A stretch of 64,000 nt of DNA from Craurococcus roseus (GTDB lineage Bacteria; Pseudomonadota; Alphaproteobacteria; Acetobacterales; Acetobacteraceae): the NCBI RefSeq assembly GCF_039523795.1, contig NZ_BAAAFZ010000008.1, forward strand, positions 434,001 to 498,000. Direction: 5' to 3'. Positions 16,364 to 24,441 of this stretch are shown here, in pieces. Each line of letters starts with the position of its first letter. The first letter of the stretch is position 1. The position numbers and the translations under genes were made by a program. The notes beneath the pieces are model-generated. The model was not told the DNA's origin. It saw nothing but the letters and a program-made list of their open reading frames with translations, and did not search any database.

Positions 16364-17491
16364 ATGGTACACGCGAAGCCCGCCGCCGCCGCTCCCGCGC
16401 CGCCCCTGTCGCCGGGCGATCCGGCGCCGTGGTTCGAGGCCGCCACGGCCGCCAATCCGCGCTTCCACTTCGCCGCCGCGGCCGGCCGCTACGTGCTGAT
16501 GGCCTTTCCCGGCCCCGCGTCCAATCCGGGCGCGGCGGGCGCGGTCGCCGCCATGCGCGAGGCCCAGGCGTCGGGGCTGCTGGACGACGACGACGCGTGC
16601 GGGTTCGTGGTCAGCGTCGATCCGGCGGACGACGGCGAGGGCGGGCCGCGCGACGCCTTGCCGGGCCTGCGCGTCTTCCGCGACCGCGACGGCGCGGTGA
16701 GCCGGCGCTTCGGGCTCCTGGGGCGGGGCGACGGCGGGGCGCTGCGCTACCTGCCGGCCGCCGTGCTGCTGGACCCTTTGCTGCGGGTGGTCGCGGTCGA
16801 GCCGTTGGATCGCTTGCCGAGGCTGATCGGGACGCTGCGCGGGCTGCCGCCGCCCGGGCTGCACGCGGGCGGCGCGGAGGCGCCCGCGCCGGTGCTGGTG
16901 CTGCCGCGGGTGCTGGAGCCGGCGCTGTGCGAGCGGCTGGTCGCCGTCTACGAGGCGGGCGGCGGGGTCGAGAGCGGCTTCATGGTGGAGCGGGACGGCC
17001 GCACGGTCGGCGTCTACGACGACAGCCGCAAGCGCCGGCGCGACCAGCCGATCGAGGACGAGGCGCTGCGGGAGGCGATCCGCGCCCGCATCTCGCGCCG
17101 GATCGCGCCGGAGATGCGCAAGGCCTTCCAGTTCGAAGCCACGCGCATCGAGCGCTACATCGTGGCCTGCTACGACGGGGCGTCCGGCGGGCACTTCCGG
17201 GCGCACCGCGACAACACCACGCCGGCGACCGCGCACCGGCGCTTCGCCGTGACCATGAACCTGAACGACGGCTTCGAGGGCGGGGAGCTGTGGTTCCCGG
17301 AGTTCGGGCCGCGCCGCTACCGGCCGCCCGCCGGCGGGGCGGTGGTGTTCTCCTGCTCGCTCCTGCACGAGGCGCGGCCGGTGACGGCGGGGCGGCGCTA
17401 CGCGCTGCTGCCCTTCCTGTACGACGAGGCGGCGGCGCGGGTGCGCGAAGCCAACGCGGGCAGCTTGGCGGAGCCGGCAGCCGCGGAGTAG
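16364..17491 (+). CDS. peroxiredoxin-like domain fused to 2OG-Fe(II) oxygenase (prolyl 4-hydroxylase type)
   Basis: A 375-residue protein. Residues about 15-165 follow a thioredoxin/peroxiredoxin layout (G-D-P-A-P-W-F then Y-V-L-M-A-F-P-G-P-A-S-N), but the place of the peroxidatic Cys has none, so this part looks non-catalytic. From about residue 180 on is a P4H-type domain: iron ligands H and D in H-F-R-A-H-R-D-N-T near 285, the distal His in L-L-H-E-A-R-P-V near 340 and the 2-oxoglutarate Arg two to three residues later. Expected reaction is hydroxylation of a protein or small molecule with O2 and 2-oxoglutarate; target unknown. Its 3' end overlaps the convergent flippase gene by 94 bases. 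Confidence 0.88.
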   Translation: MVHAKPAAAAPAPPLSPGDPAPWFEAATAANPRFHFAAAAGRYVLMAFPGPASNPGAAGAVAAMREAQASGLLDDDDACGFVVSVDPADDGEGGPRDALPGLRVFRDRDGAVSRRFGLLGRGDGGALRYLPAAVLLDPLLRVVAVEPLDRLPRLIGTLRGLPPPGLHAGGAEAPAPVLVLPRVLEPALCERLVAVYEAGGGVESGFMVERDGRTVGVYDDSRKRRRDQPIEDEALREAIRARISRRIAPEMRKAFQFEATRIERYIVACYDGASGGHFRAHRDNTTPATAHRRFAVTMNLNDGFEGGELWFPEFGPRRYRPPAGGAVVFSCSLLHEARPVTAGRRYALLPFLYDEAAARVREANAGSLAEPAAAE

Positions 17492-18993
17492 GCGGCGGCG
17501 GGGACGCGCGCGATCACGGCGGCGCCGGCGGCTGCCCTCGCCGCGCCGTCCGGTGCTTCGCCGCCTCCACGCTGCGCCAGGGCGGGCGGCAGCCGCCGGC
17601 CCAGAGCGAGCCACGCCACGGCCGCGAACACCGCGGCGCCGGCCACGACCGCCGCCAGCAGGCGGGCCAGGGGCGCCGCCTCCGCCATCGCGTTCTGCGC
17701 CAGCAGCACCGCCGCGGCCATTGCCGAACCGGCCAGGACGCCCGGCGCGGCGCGGCGGAGCAGCCAAAGCGGCGACTTGCCGAGCAGCCGCAGCACCACC
17801 AAGGCGAACACCGGCGTCACCAGCAGGGATTGCGCGCTCCAGGCGAGGGCGGCCCCGGCGGCGGTTTGCGGCCGCAGCGCGAGCAGGGCGAGCAGCGGAA
17901 CCGCCAAGTTGGCCGCCGCGGCCAGCGTGTTCATGCGGGCGCGCCCGAGCGCCACGAAGAGGCTGAACTGGTCGCCGTGCAGGAAGGTGACGCAGGCCGC
18001 CAGCGCCACGATGCGGGCCGCTTCCGCGGTGCCGGCCCAGGCCGGGCCGAGCAGCGCGGCGACCAGGTCGTCGGCGACCAGCGCCACCCCGAGGGCGATG
18101 GGCAACCCGACCAGCGCCGGGAGCTGCGCCGTGTCGCCGTAGCAGCGCGCGAGCGCTTCCCGGTCGTCCTGCAAGGCGCAGAGCCGGGGCATGGCGATGC
18201 GCGCCATCGCCCCCCACACCACGAACAGCGCGGCGTCAACCATGCGGAAGGCGACGTGCGCGTGGGCCAGCGCCGCCTCGCCCAGCAGCAGCCCGAGCGC
18301 CAGCACGAAGATCCGGTACTTCCCGACGATCAGCACGACCGCGGAGATCTGCGGGCCCGCCACCGGCCACAGCTCCGCCAGCGCAGCGCGGTCGAGCGCG
18401 GGGCGCAGCGGCAGCCGGCCGGCGGCGAGGAACAGCAGGAACACCAGCGCCGTGGCGGCCGCTTGGTTGACCACGATAGCCCAGGCGCCGAGCCCGCCGG
18501 CGGCCGCGGCCAGGCCGGCGGCGAGGGCGATCGGCTGCGCCACGAGCACGCGCAGCGCCAGGAGCCGGTAGCGCTGGCCCCGCATGGCGAAGCCGGAGGC
18601 GGCGCCCGAGAAGGCCGATGCCGGCAGCAGCGGCGCCAGCGCGAGCAGCAAGGGCACCAGCGCCCCGCCGCCGCCCGTGCCGGCCGCGAGCAGCGGCGCC
18701 GCGGCGGCCAAGACCAGGGCAGCGGCCGAGCCGACCAGGGTCGACGCGGTGAGCGCGCTCCGCAGGTGGCGTTCCGCCAAGCCGGCGCGCTGCACCAGCG
18801 CGTCCGGGAAGAGCGAAGCGCCGAACACGTCGAGCAACAGGAACGCGGCGATCGCCACCGCGCCGACGCCGGCCTCGTGGGGGCCGATCACCCGGCCGAT
18901 CACCAGCAGGGAAACGAGCGAGAAGGCGGCGGAAGCGGCGGTTTCGGCCAGCACCCACGCCGGGGAATGCGGGCCGGGGAAGCGGAGTGCCAT
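17398..18993 (-). CDS. oligosaccharide flippase family protein (Wzx-like)
   Basis: A 531-residue membrane protein with about twelve or more hydrophobic segments. It starts with S-L-V-S-L-L-V-I-G-R-V-I-G-P, the N-terminal pattern of MOP/PST-type polysaccharide exporters, and continues with A-M-R-G-Q-R-Y-R and R-I-A-M-P-R-L segments. It probably flips lipid-linked sugar units across the inner membrane. The long Ala-rich tail overlaps the 2OG-oxygenase gene. Neighbours on the same strand and beyond (acyltransferase, HAD protein) suggest a small surface-glycan locus, though no glycosyltransferase is present in it. Confidence 0.9.
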   Translation of the reverse strand: MALRFPGPHSPAWVLAETAASAAFSLVSLLVIGRVIGPHEAGVGAVAIAAFLLLDVFGASLFPDALVQRAGLAERHLRSALTASTLVGSAAALVLAAAAPLLAAGTGGGGALVPLLLALAPLLPASAFSGAASGFAMRGQRYRLLALRVLVAQPIALAAGLAAAAGGLGAWAIVVNQAAATALVFLLFLAAGRLPLRPALDRAALAELWPVAGPQISAVVLIVGKYRIFVLALGLLLGEAALAHAHVAFRMVDAALFVVWGAMARIAMPRLCALQDDREALARCYGDTAQLPALVGLPIALGVALVADDLVAALLGPAWAGTAEAARIVALAACVTFLHGDQFSLFVALGRARMNTLAAAANLAVPLLALLALRPQTAAGAALAWSAQSLLVTPVFALVVLRLLGKSPLWLLRRAAPGVLAGSAMAAAVLLAQNAMAEAAPLARLLAAVVAGAAVFAAVAWLALGRRLPPALAQRGGGEAPDGAARAAAGAAVIARVPAAAYSAAAGSAKLPALASRTRAAASSYRKGSSA

Positions 18994-19181
18994 CGGCGTG
19001 CGGACCTGGAACGGGCGAGAGGTGGCCGGCCGGGGCGCTTGGTGCCGGCCCCCGGGGCGACGCGGGGGCGTCGGTCATGAAGGAGGCGGGGCGGCCAGCC
19101 GCGTGGGGGCCGGCGTTCCCCGCGTCCGCCCCGGATAGCAGCCGCGGGCGGCCCGCGCCTTCCCGAACGGTTGTGCTTGCT

Positions 19182-20324
19182 TCATCGTGAGGCGCCGATC
19201 GGCGCGTGCCGGCGCCCTTCGATCCACGCCGCGGCTTGCCGCCCCAAGCGGATCGAAGGGCGTTCCACCGCCCGGTGGAGCGCCGCGGCCAGCAGGAGCG
19301 ACGCGAACGGGGCCAGGGCGGCGACGAGCCAAACCGGCGCTTGCGGCGGGGCGAGGTGCAGCGCGGCGAGCAGCACCGGGACGTGCACCAGATAGAGGCT
19401 GTAGGAGATCGCGCCGACCCAGGGCAGCGGGCGCGCTTCCAGCGCCGCCCGCACGCGCGGCGAGCCCAGCACCAGCGCGATCAGCAGCCCCGCGCCGGCG
19501 CCGTTCACCAGGTCGCAGACCAGATCCCGCGCCGGCACCAGCCAGCGGAAGGTCAGCAGCGCGTAGCACGCCGACCACAGGATCGCGCGGGCGCCGGGGC
19601 CCAGGCCCGCCACGGCGGCCGCCAGTTCGTCGCGGTTCCGGGCCAGGAAAACGCCGAGCGCGAAATGGGGCACGAAGAGCAACGTTGTCAGGACGCCGGT
19701 GCCGACGAACTTCATCTCGGCGAGGCAGAGCACGACGCCCGCTGCGGCGGACAGCGCCAAGGTGGCCCAGCCCGCCGCCGCCAGCAGCATGAGCAGCGGG
19801 AACAGCAGCGAGATCCGCAACTCATAGTGGAGGGTCCACATCGGGTTGTTCAACGGGTAGCCGCCCCCGAGGAGCAGGGCGTGGTCGAGCACCGTGCGCG
19901 GCGTCACCGACTGGGCCCAGGAGGCGTTGAACCATTCGCTCAGCTCGGGCCGGGGCCGCGGGCCGATGGCGGGCACCGCGAGCGCCAGCAAGAGGGCCAC
20001 CGCCGCGCACGGGACCAGCAGCCGCACGGCGCGCTTGGCCGCGAAGCCGGCCCAGCCGGGCTTCGACCGCGCGGCGCCCTCGAAGGCCAAGGCGAGCACG
20101 AAGCCGCTGAGCACGAAGAACAGCAGCACCGCTTCGCGCCCGGACCAGAACAGGCTCGGCGGCGTCACCGTGAGCCACAGCGACGCCGCGTCCCCGGTGA
20201 CGGCGTAGGGCGTTCCCCGCCCCCCGAGCACCGCATGGAGGCCGGGGAAGACGAGCAGGGAGTGGTACACGACGACCGAAACGGCCGCGATGCCCCGGAG
20301 CGAGTCGAGGGCGACCAGACGCAT
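19182..20324 (-). CDS. acyltransferase family 3 (OafA/YrhL-like) membrane protein
   Basis: A 380-residue protein with about ten hydrophobic segments. It begins M-R-L-V-A-L-D-S-L-R-G-I-A-A, the D-x-L-R-G-I-A signature of acyltransferase-3, with Y-H-S in helix 1 and R-x-x-R-L-x-x-P-like K-R-A-V-R-L-L-V-P near residue 100. Family members acetylate or otherwise acylate O-antigen, capsule or other surface sugars. The ATG at 20324 has GGAG six bases upstream; an in-frame GTG at 20354 is less likely. Confidence 0.93.
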   Translation of the reverse strand: MRLVALDSLRGIAAVSVVVYHSLLVFPGLHAVLGGRGTPYAVTGDAASLWLTVTPPSLFWSGREAVLLFFVLSGFVLALAFEGAARSKPGWAGFAAKRAVRLLVPCAAVALLLALAVPAIGPRPRPELSEWFNASWAQSVTPRTVLDHALLLGGGYPLNNPMWTLHYELRISLLFPLLMLLAAAGWATLALSAAAGVVLCLAEMKFVGTGVLTTLLFVPHFALGVFLARNRDELAAAVAGLGPGARAILWSACYALLTFRWLVPARDLVCDLVNGAGAGLLIALVLGSPRVRAALEARPLPWVGAISYSLYLVHVPVLLAALHLAPPQAPVWLVAALAPFASLLLAAALHRAVERPSIRLGRQAAAWIEGRRHAPIGASR

Positions 20325-20653
20325 TTGAAACTCCGCAGCCGCCCTGGAGGGCACTCACATCGATGGGGCGTTCCGCGCGGCGTCCGCGCCGCCCGTGCCC
20401 GTCGCGTCCGGTTTTCCCGCCGCGCCGTCGCAGGGCGGACGCCGATTAATCCCGCATCAGGGCGGATCGAAGTCCTCTGGGGATTTCCTAGTCTCGACCC
20501 GCATGGCAGATGGGCGAACGGCCAGCGGCCCGCGCGGTTCCTCGCGCGTCGCCGCGGCCGGGGGCCCGCCTTCGCCGGCGGAACGGGTGCCCGCGGACTT
20601 TGGACGCGAAGTTGGAAACGCCCGTCGCATACCGTTTCGAGGATCGTTCCCGC
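20325..20653. other. 329-base divergent intergenic region
   Basis: Lies between the start of the acyltransferase gene (minus) and the start of the HAD gene (plus), so it should hold both promoters. It contains short AT-richer patches (for example near 20445-20490), but I cannot define convincing -35/-10 pairs or an operator. Confidence 0.5.
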
Positions 20654-22714
20654 ATGAAGCCGAGGCCCGCGCCGTTACCCGCGCATGATCTTGGCGCAGA
20701 GCGCCTCGGCCGCCTGGCGCCGTCGCCGCCCGCGGCGGAGCACGGCGGCGCCCTGCACAGCTTCGACGTGTTCGACACGCTGATCACCCGCTGCTTCTGG
20801 CGGCCCGAGGACCTGTTCGTCGCGCTCGGCGAACGCCTGCGCGGGACCGGGCTGCTGCGGGCGGACGCCGCCGCCTTCGCCGCGCGGCGCGCCGCGGCCG
20901 AAGCGGAGTTGCGCGCCCGCCCCGGCGTCGAGGAGGTCGATCTGCTCGGCATCCACCAAGCCCTCGCCCCGGCCTTCGGGTGGAACGCGGCGGAGGCCCG
21001 GGCCGCCGCCGAAGCGGAGGTGGACGCGGAAGAGGAGGCCATCCGCCCGATCGCCGCCAACACGCGCCTGCTCGCGCGGCTCCAGGCGGAGGGCGCCGAG
21101 GTCGCGCTCCTGAGCGACACCTACCTCGACCGCGCCGCCCTGCTCCGCTTGCTGCGCCGCGCCGGCATCGCCGTGCCGCCCCAGCGCGTGTTCGCCTCCT
21201 CCGAGCTGGGGGCGACCAAGCGCACCGGGCGCATGTTCATGCTGGCCGCCGAGGCGCTCGGCGTGCCGCCCCGGCGCATCGTCCACCGCGGCGACCACCC
21301 GCGTTCGGACGTCGCAGTGCCGCGCTCCATCGGCATCAAGGCCGAGCTTTGCGCCGCGGGGGCGCCGACGCGCTACGAACTGGTGCTGCACGCGGCGGCG
21401 GCCCGGCGCGGGCCGCCGTTGCTGCGCTCGGCGCTGGCGGGCGGGGCGCGGGCCGCGCGGCTCTCGTCGGAGCCGGACGGGCCGCACGGGCGCGCGCTGC
21501 GGGCCGTCGGCGCGGGCGTGGCCGGCCCGCTGCTCTGCGGCTTCGTCCTTTGGGCGCTCCGGGAGGCGCGCCGCGACGGCCTGAGCCGGCTCCATTTCGT
21601 GTCGCGCGACGGCCAGATCCTGTTGCGGATCGCGGAGGCGCTGCTCGGGCGCCTCCCCTGGGGTGTCGAGTGCCGCTACCTGCTCGGCTCGCGCCAAGCC
21701 TGGCACCTCCCCGCGCTGGAGGGGATGAACGAGGCGGCGCTCTCCTGGCTCGCCGACGACGCGCCGCGCGACCCGTTGCGCAGCGTGCTCGCACGGGCGG
21801 AGCTGGCGCCGGGGCGCATCGGCCCCGCGCTCGCCCGGCACGGCTTCGATTCCCCGGCGGCGCTGGACGCGCCCGCACCGCCCGCGCGGCTGCGCGCCCT
21901 GCTGCGCGACCCGGAGGTGGGGGCGGCGCTCCGGCCGGCGGTGGCGGAACGGCGGGAGGCCGCGCTCGGCTACCTCCGGCAGGAAGGGGTGCTCGGGGCG
22001 GCCGGGCGCGCGGCGATCGTCGACCTCGGCTGGCACGGGCGGCTCCAGCGGTCGCTGGGGCGGCTGCTCGAATTCGGCTCCGCCGGGGGGGCGGGCGCCG
22101 GCCTCACCGGGTTTTACATGGCGTTGCGGAGCAGGCCGGCCGGCTCTGCCCCAGGGGAGATGCGGACCTTCATCGACGCGCCGGCCTTCCTCGAGCGAAT
22201 GAACCCGGTGCTGCTGGAGATTTTCTGCTCCGCCGACCACGGGACGGTCCGCCGCTACGAGGCGGCGCCGGGCGGCCGGTTCGAGGCGGTGCTGGCCGAG
22301 CCCTCCAACCCGCGGGTCCTGGCCTGGGGCTTGCCGGCCTTGCAGGACGGCGTGCTGGCCTTCGCGCGCGAGGTCGCCGAGGCGCTGGCCCGCTCGGGCG
22401 GCAGCGACGCCGACGCGTGGATCGACGCGCTGCGCGAAGCCGGGACCGAGGTCTTCGACGCCTTCCGGCGCGAGCCGAGCGCGGAGGAGGCGGAGGCCTT
22501 CGGCGGCTTCCCGCACGCCGACGGGCAGGCGCACGAGGCCTGGGCCGACTGCGCGCCGGCGGTGGGCCCGCTGACGCGGCTCCGGCTCGGGCTCGGCCTG
22601 CGCGACGCGGGCTACGCCGGGCACTGGCCGGAGGCTTCGGTGCGGCGGGGCGGCGGGGCGCTGGGCGAGGGCCTGTTCGCCTTGAAGCGCGCGCGGGCGC
22701 GGCTCTTCGGCTGA
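20654..22714 (+). CDS. HAD superfamily hydrolase of polysaccharide-cluster type
   Basis: A 686-residue protein. The HAD core is at the N-terminus: S-F-D-V-F-D-T-L-I-T (nucleophile and acid Asp, near residue 37), L-L-S-D-T-Y-L near 152, K-R-T-G-R-M near 190 and the metal motif H-R-G-D-H-P-R-S-D near 213. A long second half includes F-V-S-R-D-G-Q-I-L and I-V-D-L-G-W-H-G-R-L-Q-R-S-L, seen in large HAD proteins found in glycan gene clusters. Substrate is unknown. The ATG at 20654 is preceded by GAGGA. It faces away from the acyltransferase gene, and the pair may act on the same surface polymer. Confidence 0.85.
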   Translation: MKPRPAPLPAHDLGAERLGRLAPSPPAAEHGGALHSFDVFDTLITRCFWRPEDLFVALGERLRGTGLLRADAAAFAARRAAAEAELRARPGVEEVDLLGIHQALAPAFGWNAAEARAAAEAEVDAEEEAIRPIAANTRLLARLQAEGAEVALLSDTYLDRAALLRLLRRAGIAVPPQRVFASSELGATKRTGRMFMLAAEALGVPPRRIVHRGDHPRSDVAVPRSIGIKAELCAAGAPTRYELVLHAAAARRGPPLLRSALAGGARAARLSSEPDGPHGRALRAVGAGVAGPLLCGFVLWALREARRDGLSRLHFVSRDGQILLRIAEALLGRLPWGVECRYLLGSRQAWHLPALEGMNEAALSWLADDAPRDPLRSVLARAELAPGRIGPALARHGFDSPAALDAPAPPARLRALLRDPEVGAALRPAVAERREAALGYLRQEGVLGAAGRAAIVDLGWHGRLQRSLGRLLEFGSAGGAGAGLTGFYMALRSRPAGSAPGEMRTFIDAPAFLERMNPVLLEIFCSADHGTVRRYEAAPGGRFEAVLAEPSNPRVLAWGLPALQDGVLAFAREVAEALARSGGSDADAWIDALREAGTEVFDAFRREPSAEEAEAFGGFPHADGQAHEAWADCAPAVGPLTRLRLGLGLRDAGYAGHWPEASVRRGGGALGEGLFALKRARARLFG

Positions 22715-22774
22715 CGGCGGCGGCCGGCGGCGCCGGCCCTGGTGGTCGCGGCCGCCGCGGGATACAAACCGCCC

Positions 22775-23716
22775 ATGAGCGAACCCGCTCCCGCAACGGC
22801 GCCCGGCGGCCACGCCGCGGTTGTCGGCTTCGGGCTGATGGGCTGCGACATCGCGGCCATCTTCCTGGCCGGCGGCTGGCGGGTGACGGCGGTGGAGCCG
22901 GACCGCGCCGCCTGGCCGGCGCGGCTGGACCGCGTGGCCGCGAGCCTCGGGCAGCTCGGCGCCGACCGGCGGCGCTCGGACGCGCTGGACCTCGTGGCGT
23001 CGCTGGCCGACGTGGGGTTCGGCGACGCGGACGTGGTGGTCGAGGCGGTGCCGGAGCGGCTGGACCTCAAGCGCGCTGTGTTCGCCGAGCTGGACAAGCT
23101 GGTGCCGCCGGGCGTGCCGGTGGCGAGCAACGCGTCCGGCTTCCGCATCACCGACATATCGGAGGGCTGCGAGACGCGGGGGCGGATGGCGAACCTGCAC
23201 TTCTTCCTCCCCGCGCACCTCGTGCCCGGCGTGGAGGTGGTGCGGGGCGAGCACACGGAGCCGGCGGTGTGCGACCGGCTGGCGGAGATCATGACCGGGC
23301 TCGGGCGGCAGGCGATCCGCGTGGGGCGGGACGTGCCGGGGTTCCTGGCGAACCGCATCCAGCACGCGCTGATGCGGGAGGCGTTCCACGCGATCGACTC
23401 GGGGCTCGCTTCCGCGGAGGAGGTGGATCGGGCGGTGCGCTTCTGCTTCGGCTTCCGCTACGTCGCGGCGGGGCCGATCATGCAGAAGGAGCTGGCCGGG
23501 CTGGAAACGCAGTTGGCGGCCGCGGCGACCATCTATCCTTCGCTGCACAACGGGACGGAGCCCAGCCCGACGCTCGCGCGGCTGGTGGCGGAAGGGCGGC
23601 TCGGGCCGAAGACGGGCCGGGGCTTCTGGGAGTGGACGCCGGAGAGCGCCGAACGGGAGCGGGCGCGCTACGAGCGGGCGTTGCGGGCGGCGGCGGTGGT
23701 GCTGCGCGAGGGGTAG
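22775..23716 (+). CDS. 3-hydroxyacyl-CoA dehydrogenase family protein
   Basis: A 313-residue NAD-dependent dehydrogenase. The Rossmann loop is G-F-G-L-M-G near residue 21, V-E-A-V-P-E-R near 88, the catalytic His lies in N-L-H-F-F near 139, and the helical domain has P-G-F-L-A-N-R-I near 183. Length and lack of a second domain fit short-type 3-hydroxybutyryl-CoA or L-carnitine/betaine-type dehydrogenases rather than the fused FadB. The ATG at 22775 gives M-S-E-P-A-P. It converges on metW with 27 bases between stops. Confidence 0.88.
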   Translation: MSEPAPATAPGGHAAVVGFGLMGCDIAAIFLAGGWRVTAVEPDRAAWPARLDRVAASLGQLGADRRRSDALDLVASLADVGFGDADVVVEAVPERLDLKRAVFAELDKLVPPGVPVASNASGFRITDISEGCETRGRMANLHFFLPAHLVPGVEVVRGEHTEPAVCDRLAEIMTGLGRQAIRVGRDVPGFLANRIQHALMREAFHAIDSGLASAEEVDRAVRFCFGFRYVAAGPIMQKELAGLETQLAAAATIYPSLHNGTEPSPTLARLVAEGRLGPKTGRGFWEWTPESAERERARYERALRAAAVVLREG

Positions 23717-23743
23717 CGGCGGGGCGAGTCCCGCCGGCCGCCT

Positions 23744-24385
23744 TCAGCCCCGGCGCAGCTTGAACAGCGCCTGTTCGCCGAACAGGTTGGCGAGCCAGCG
23801 GGAGCGGCGCCAGGGGGCGCGCTGGCCGTGCTCGTCCACCGCCAGCCACTCCTCCACCACGTAGCCCTCGGCGTCGCAGAGGGCGAAGAAGTCGGCGATG
23901 GTGCAGGGGTGGATGTTGGGCGTCTCGTACCAGGGGCGGTTCCAGGTCTCGGTGTCGGGCATGCGGCCGCGCGTGAGCAGGCGCCAGCGCATCTGCCAAT
24001 GGCCGAAATTCGGGAAGGAGACGATGGCGTTGCGGCCGATGCGGAGCATCTGGCGCAGCACCTCCCGCGGGCGTTCCACGGCCTGGAGGGTGCGGGAGAG
24101 CACCACCGCGTCGAAGGCGCCGTCGGGGTAGGAGGCGAGGTCGTGGTCGGCGTCGCCGTGGATCACCGCGAGGCCGTTGGCGACCGCCTGCGTGGCCTGC
24201 GCCATGTCGATCTCGATGCCGCGGGCGTCGGCGTCCTTTTCGGTGGTGAGGTGGGCGAGCAGGGCGCCGTCGCCGCAGCCGATGTCGAGCACGCGCGAGC
24301 CGGGCGCGATCATCCCCGCGATGAGGCGGAGGTCGAGGCGCATGTTCTTGGCGACGTAGCGGATGTCGGCGGGGGCTTCGGGCAT
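23744..24385 (-). CDS. metW: methionine biosynthesis protein MetW
   Basis: A 213-residue class I methyltransferase-fold protein. V-L-D-I-G-C-G-D-G-A-L is the SAM-binding motif I near residue 30, followed by D-A-V-V-L-S-R-T-L-Q-A-V and S-F-P-N-F-G-H-W, hallmark MetW sequences. MetW works with MetX in the homoserine-to-methionine branch. In alphaproteobacteria metX and metW usually overlap; here about 2.3 kb separates them and both are still on the minus strand. The protein is intact. Confidence 0.95.
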   Translation of the reverse strand: MPEAPADIRYVAKNMRLDLRLIAGMIAPGSRVLDIGCGDGALLAHLTTEKDADARGIEIDMAQATQAVANGLAVIHGDADHDLASYPDGAFDAVVLSRTLQAVERPREVLRQMLRIGRNAIVSFPNFGHWQMRWRLLTRGRMPDTETWNRPWYETPNIHPCTIADFFALCDAEGYVVEEWLAVDEHGQRAPWRRSRWLANLFGEQALFKLRRG

Positions 24386-24441
24386 GGAGGCTAGGTTAGC
24401 ACGAAGGGAACGCGCCAACGACTTTGGGCTTTGGAAACAGC

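Noticed and set aside
14729..18217. 1162-residue minus-strand open frame
   Set aside because: Its sequence is Arg/Pro/Ala-rich without any domain, opposite to the clear MATE and 2OG-oxygenase genes.
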